Positions 4,719-5,630 of a stretch of 5,630 nt of DNA are shown here, piece by piece (the first letter of the stretch is position 1; each line of letters begins with the position of its first letter). The notes beneath the pieces were generated by a model that saw only the letters and a list, made by a program, of their open reading frames with translations, made no database searches and was not told the origin of the DNA. A program made the translations under genes and the position numbers. This stretch comes from JACQNR01 sp049515175 (GTDB lineage: Bacteria > Acidobacteriota > Terriglobia > UBA7540), in assembly GCA_049515175.1 (NCBI GenBank), contig JBEKUI010000282.1:1-5630 (forward strand). Direction: 5' to 3'.

Positions 4719-5630
4719 GTAAAGTCTGCGGGCATCTAAAGACCAGGCAAATGGCAATTCTCATTCGAAGCGAAAATGGTGCATGTGCTGACGCGCGGCC
4801 GCGGCCGAGCGCGACGCATTACTTATCCTTGAGCCCGGCCCTCGCCGGGTTGGTACTCACCTTGAGCATCCTGGCTTCTGCGCCTTGCCTGCTTGGCTCA
4901 GCTCGCGCTCAAGCCCAGGAACCTGTCTCTCAACCTTCGTCCGAGCAGGAGCAGATCGGAGGCGACCAGATTGTGACGGAGGAAGAAAAGCTCCCGCCGG
5001 GTGACTGGGCCGTCGAGCTGATCGACAAGCTCGCCAATTCCCCCAATCATGATGCCCGCGACGAGCTCTACCGAGCCGTGATGGCGGTAGGGCCCGAGGC
5101 GCTCCCGCAGCTTGAGACGGCGCTGCACGACGACCGCACGGCGGAGTTCGCCGCGCAAGCCCTGGCGTACATCGGCGGGGAGAAGGCGGTGCAGATCCTC
5201 TGGGGCCTTGCTTCAGATCCACGGGACCTCGATTTGCGCCGAATCTATTACGGAGCGCTGGCGGAGTTCGACACGCCGGAGGTCACCACGATCCTGCTAG
5301 ATGTCATCAAGCGCGCCGACGCGGAGCCGGACCGGACGGTCACGGAGGCAGCGATTCTGGCGCTCACCGTGCGCTCCGACCCCAAACTCGCCGCGCCTCT
5401 GCAGGAAGCCTTAAAGAACACCCAGGACATGGTCATCCGGCTCGACCTCGAAAATGCCGTTGAGGTGATCGAAAGACGCGCGAAATACCTCGCCTCGCCG
5501 GGCCGCAAACCGGGCGGATCGATCGAATACGCGGTGCGGACCTACTTTGCGCCGGCACTGGAATCCGCGCCACCTCCCGAAGTTGCGCCAGCCGCTCCAA
5601 GGCCGCCCTCGCCGCGGTCGGCTGCCTCCA
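4688..5630 (+). CDS. Exported HEAT-repeat protein, partial (C-terminus beyond window)
   Basis: The frame is open from ATG 4688 to the window edge (314 complete codons). A hydrophobic segment (LSPALAGLVLTLSILASAPCLLG, about 48-70 overall) followed by SARAQAQE looks like a signal-peptide core with a peptidase I site after ARA or AQA (74 or 76). The mature part starts acidic and flexible (77-103), then has four helix pairs of HEAT type: about 106-144 (AVELIDKLANSP / ELYRAVMAVGPEALPQL), 145-178, 180-212 and 217-245, then a long helix around 248-267 and a Pro/Ala-rich stretch from about 293. HEAT arrays bind proteins; the protein is probably periplasmic, or anchored if uncleaved. Start uncertain: ATG 4688 has AAGG five bases upstream and follows the phosphatase stop by 7 bases; ATG 4751 gives a more usual signal peptide but a poor ribosome site. 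Function and any C-terminal domain are unknown. Confidence 0.75.
   Translation, partial: MTAAVWRGIFSKVCGHLKTRQMAILIRSENGACADARPRPSATHYLSLSPALAGLVLTLSILASAPCLLGSARAQAQEPVSQPSSEQEQIGGDQIVTEEEKLPPGDWAVELIDKLANSPNHDARDELYRAVMAVGPEALPQLETALHDDRTAEFAAQALAYIGGEKAVQILWGLASDPRDLDLRRIYYGALAEFDTPEVTTILLDVIKRADAEPDRTVTEAAILALTVRSDPKLAAPLQEALKNTQDMVIRLDLENAVEVIERRAKYLASPGRKPGGSIEYAVRTYFAPALESAPPPEVAPAAPRPPSPRSAAS

Noticed and set aside
4794..4806. Overlapping palindromes CGCGGCCGCG and GGCCGCGGCC
   Set aside because: Simple GC-rich sequence inside the coding frame of the HEAT protein; expected from composition.

Overview
The window looks like a piece of a bacterial chromosome, GC-rich throughout except for one AT-rich island. 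Two promoter candidates share a TAGAATG-type -10 box. The gene set (small cysteine zinc-ribbon protein behind a UreH/TauE-like membrane protein, lone STAS protein, DUF1015, two-domain GalT-like protein, Gph-type HAD phosphatase, secreted HEAT protein) is typical of soil Acidobacteriota. That assignment is an inference; no marker gene is present. No tRNA, rRNA, CRISPR array, transposase or phage gene was seen.

Layout. (1) 3-281: the 3' end of a membrane protein gene followed after a single sense codon by a 50-residue zinc-ribbon protein. (2) 282-901: a 620-base gap. It holds an AT-rich island (about 361-500) with three copies of AGCTTTG and two small dyads, a good minus-strand sigma70 promoter candidate (633-661) that would start a transcript almost exactly at the ATG of a 45-codon minus-strand frame, and a good plus-strand promoter (816-844) for the next gene. 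(3) 902-1246: a STAS-domain anti-sigma factor antagonist. (4) 1247-1373: a convergent gap with a strong hairpin near its middle. (5) 1374-2711, minus: a DUF1015 protein. (6) 2712-2956: a divergent gap with one candidate promoter per direction and a 10-bp inverted repeat whose right arm enters the next start codon. (7) 2957-5630, plus: a tight three-gene unit of GalT-like nucleotidyltransferase, HAD phosphatase (overlapping or closely abutting start) and an exported HEAT-repeat protein that runs off the window.

How the genes may work together: the GalT-like protein and the HAD phosphatase are translationally coupled, which suggests linked sugar-phosphate or nucleotide-sugar chemistry. The HEAT protein follows 7 bases after the phosphatase stop if its first start is used. 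DUF1015 is divergent from this unit and could share its control region. The STAS protein has no partner kinase or sigma factor in view.

The most unusual points are the GalT-like active site (HSHSH in place of the usual HPHxQ, with a changed phosphate loop before it) and the unexplained 282-901 region with its minus-strand promoter and repeats.
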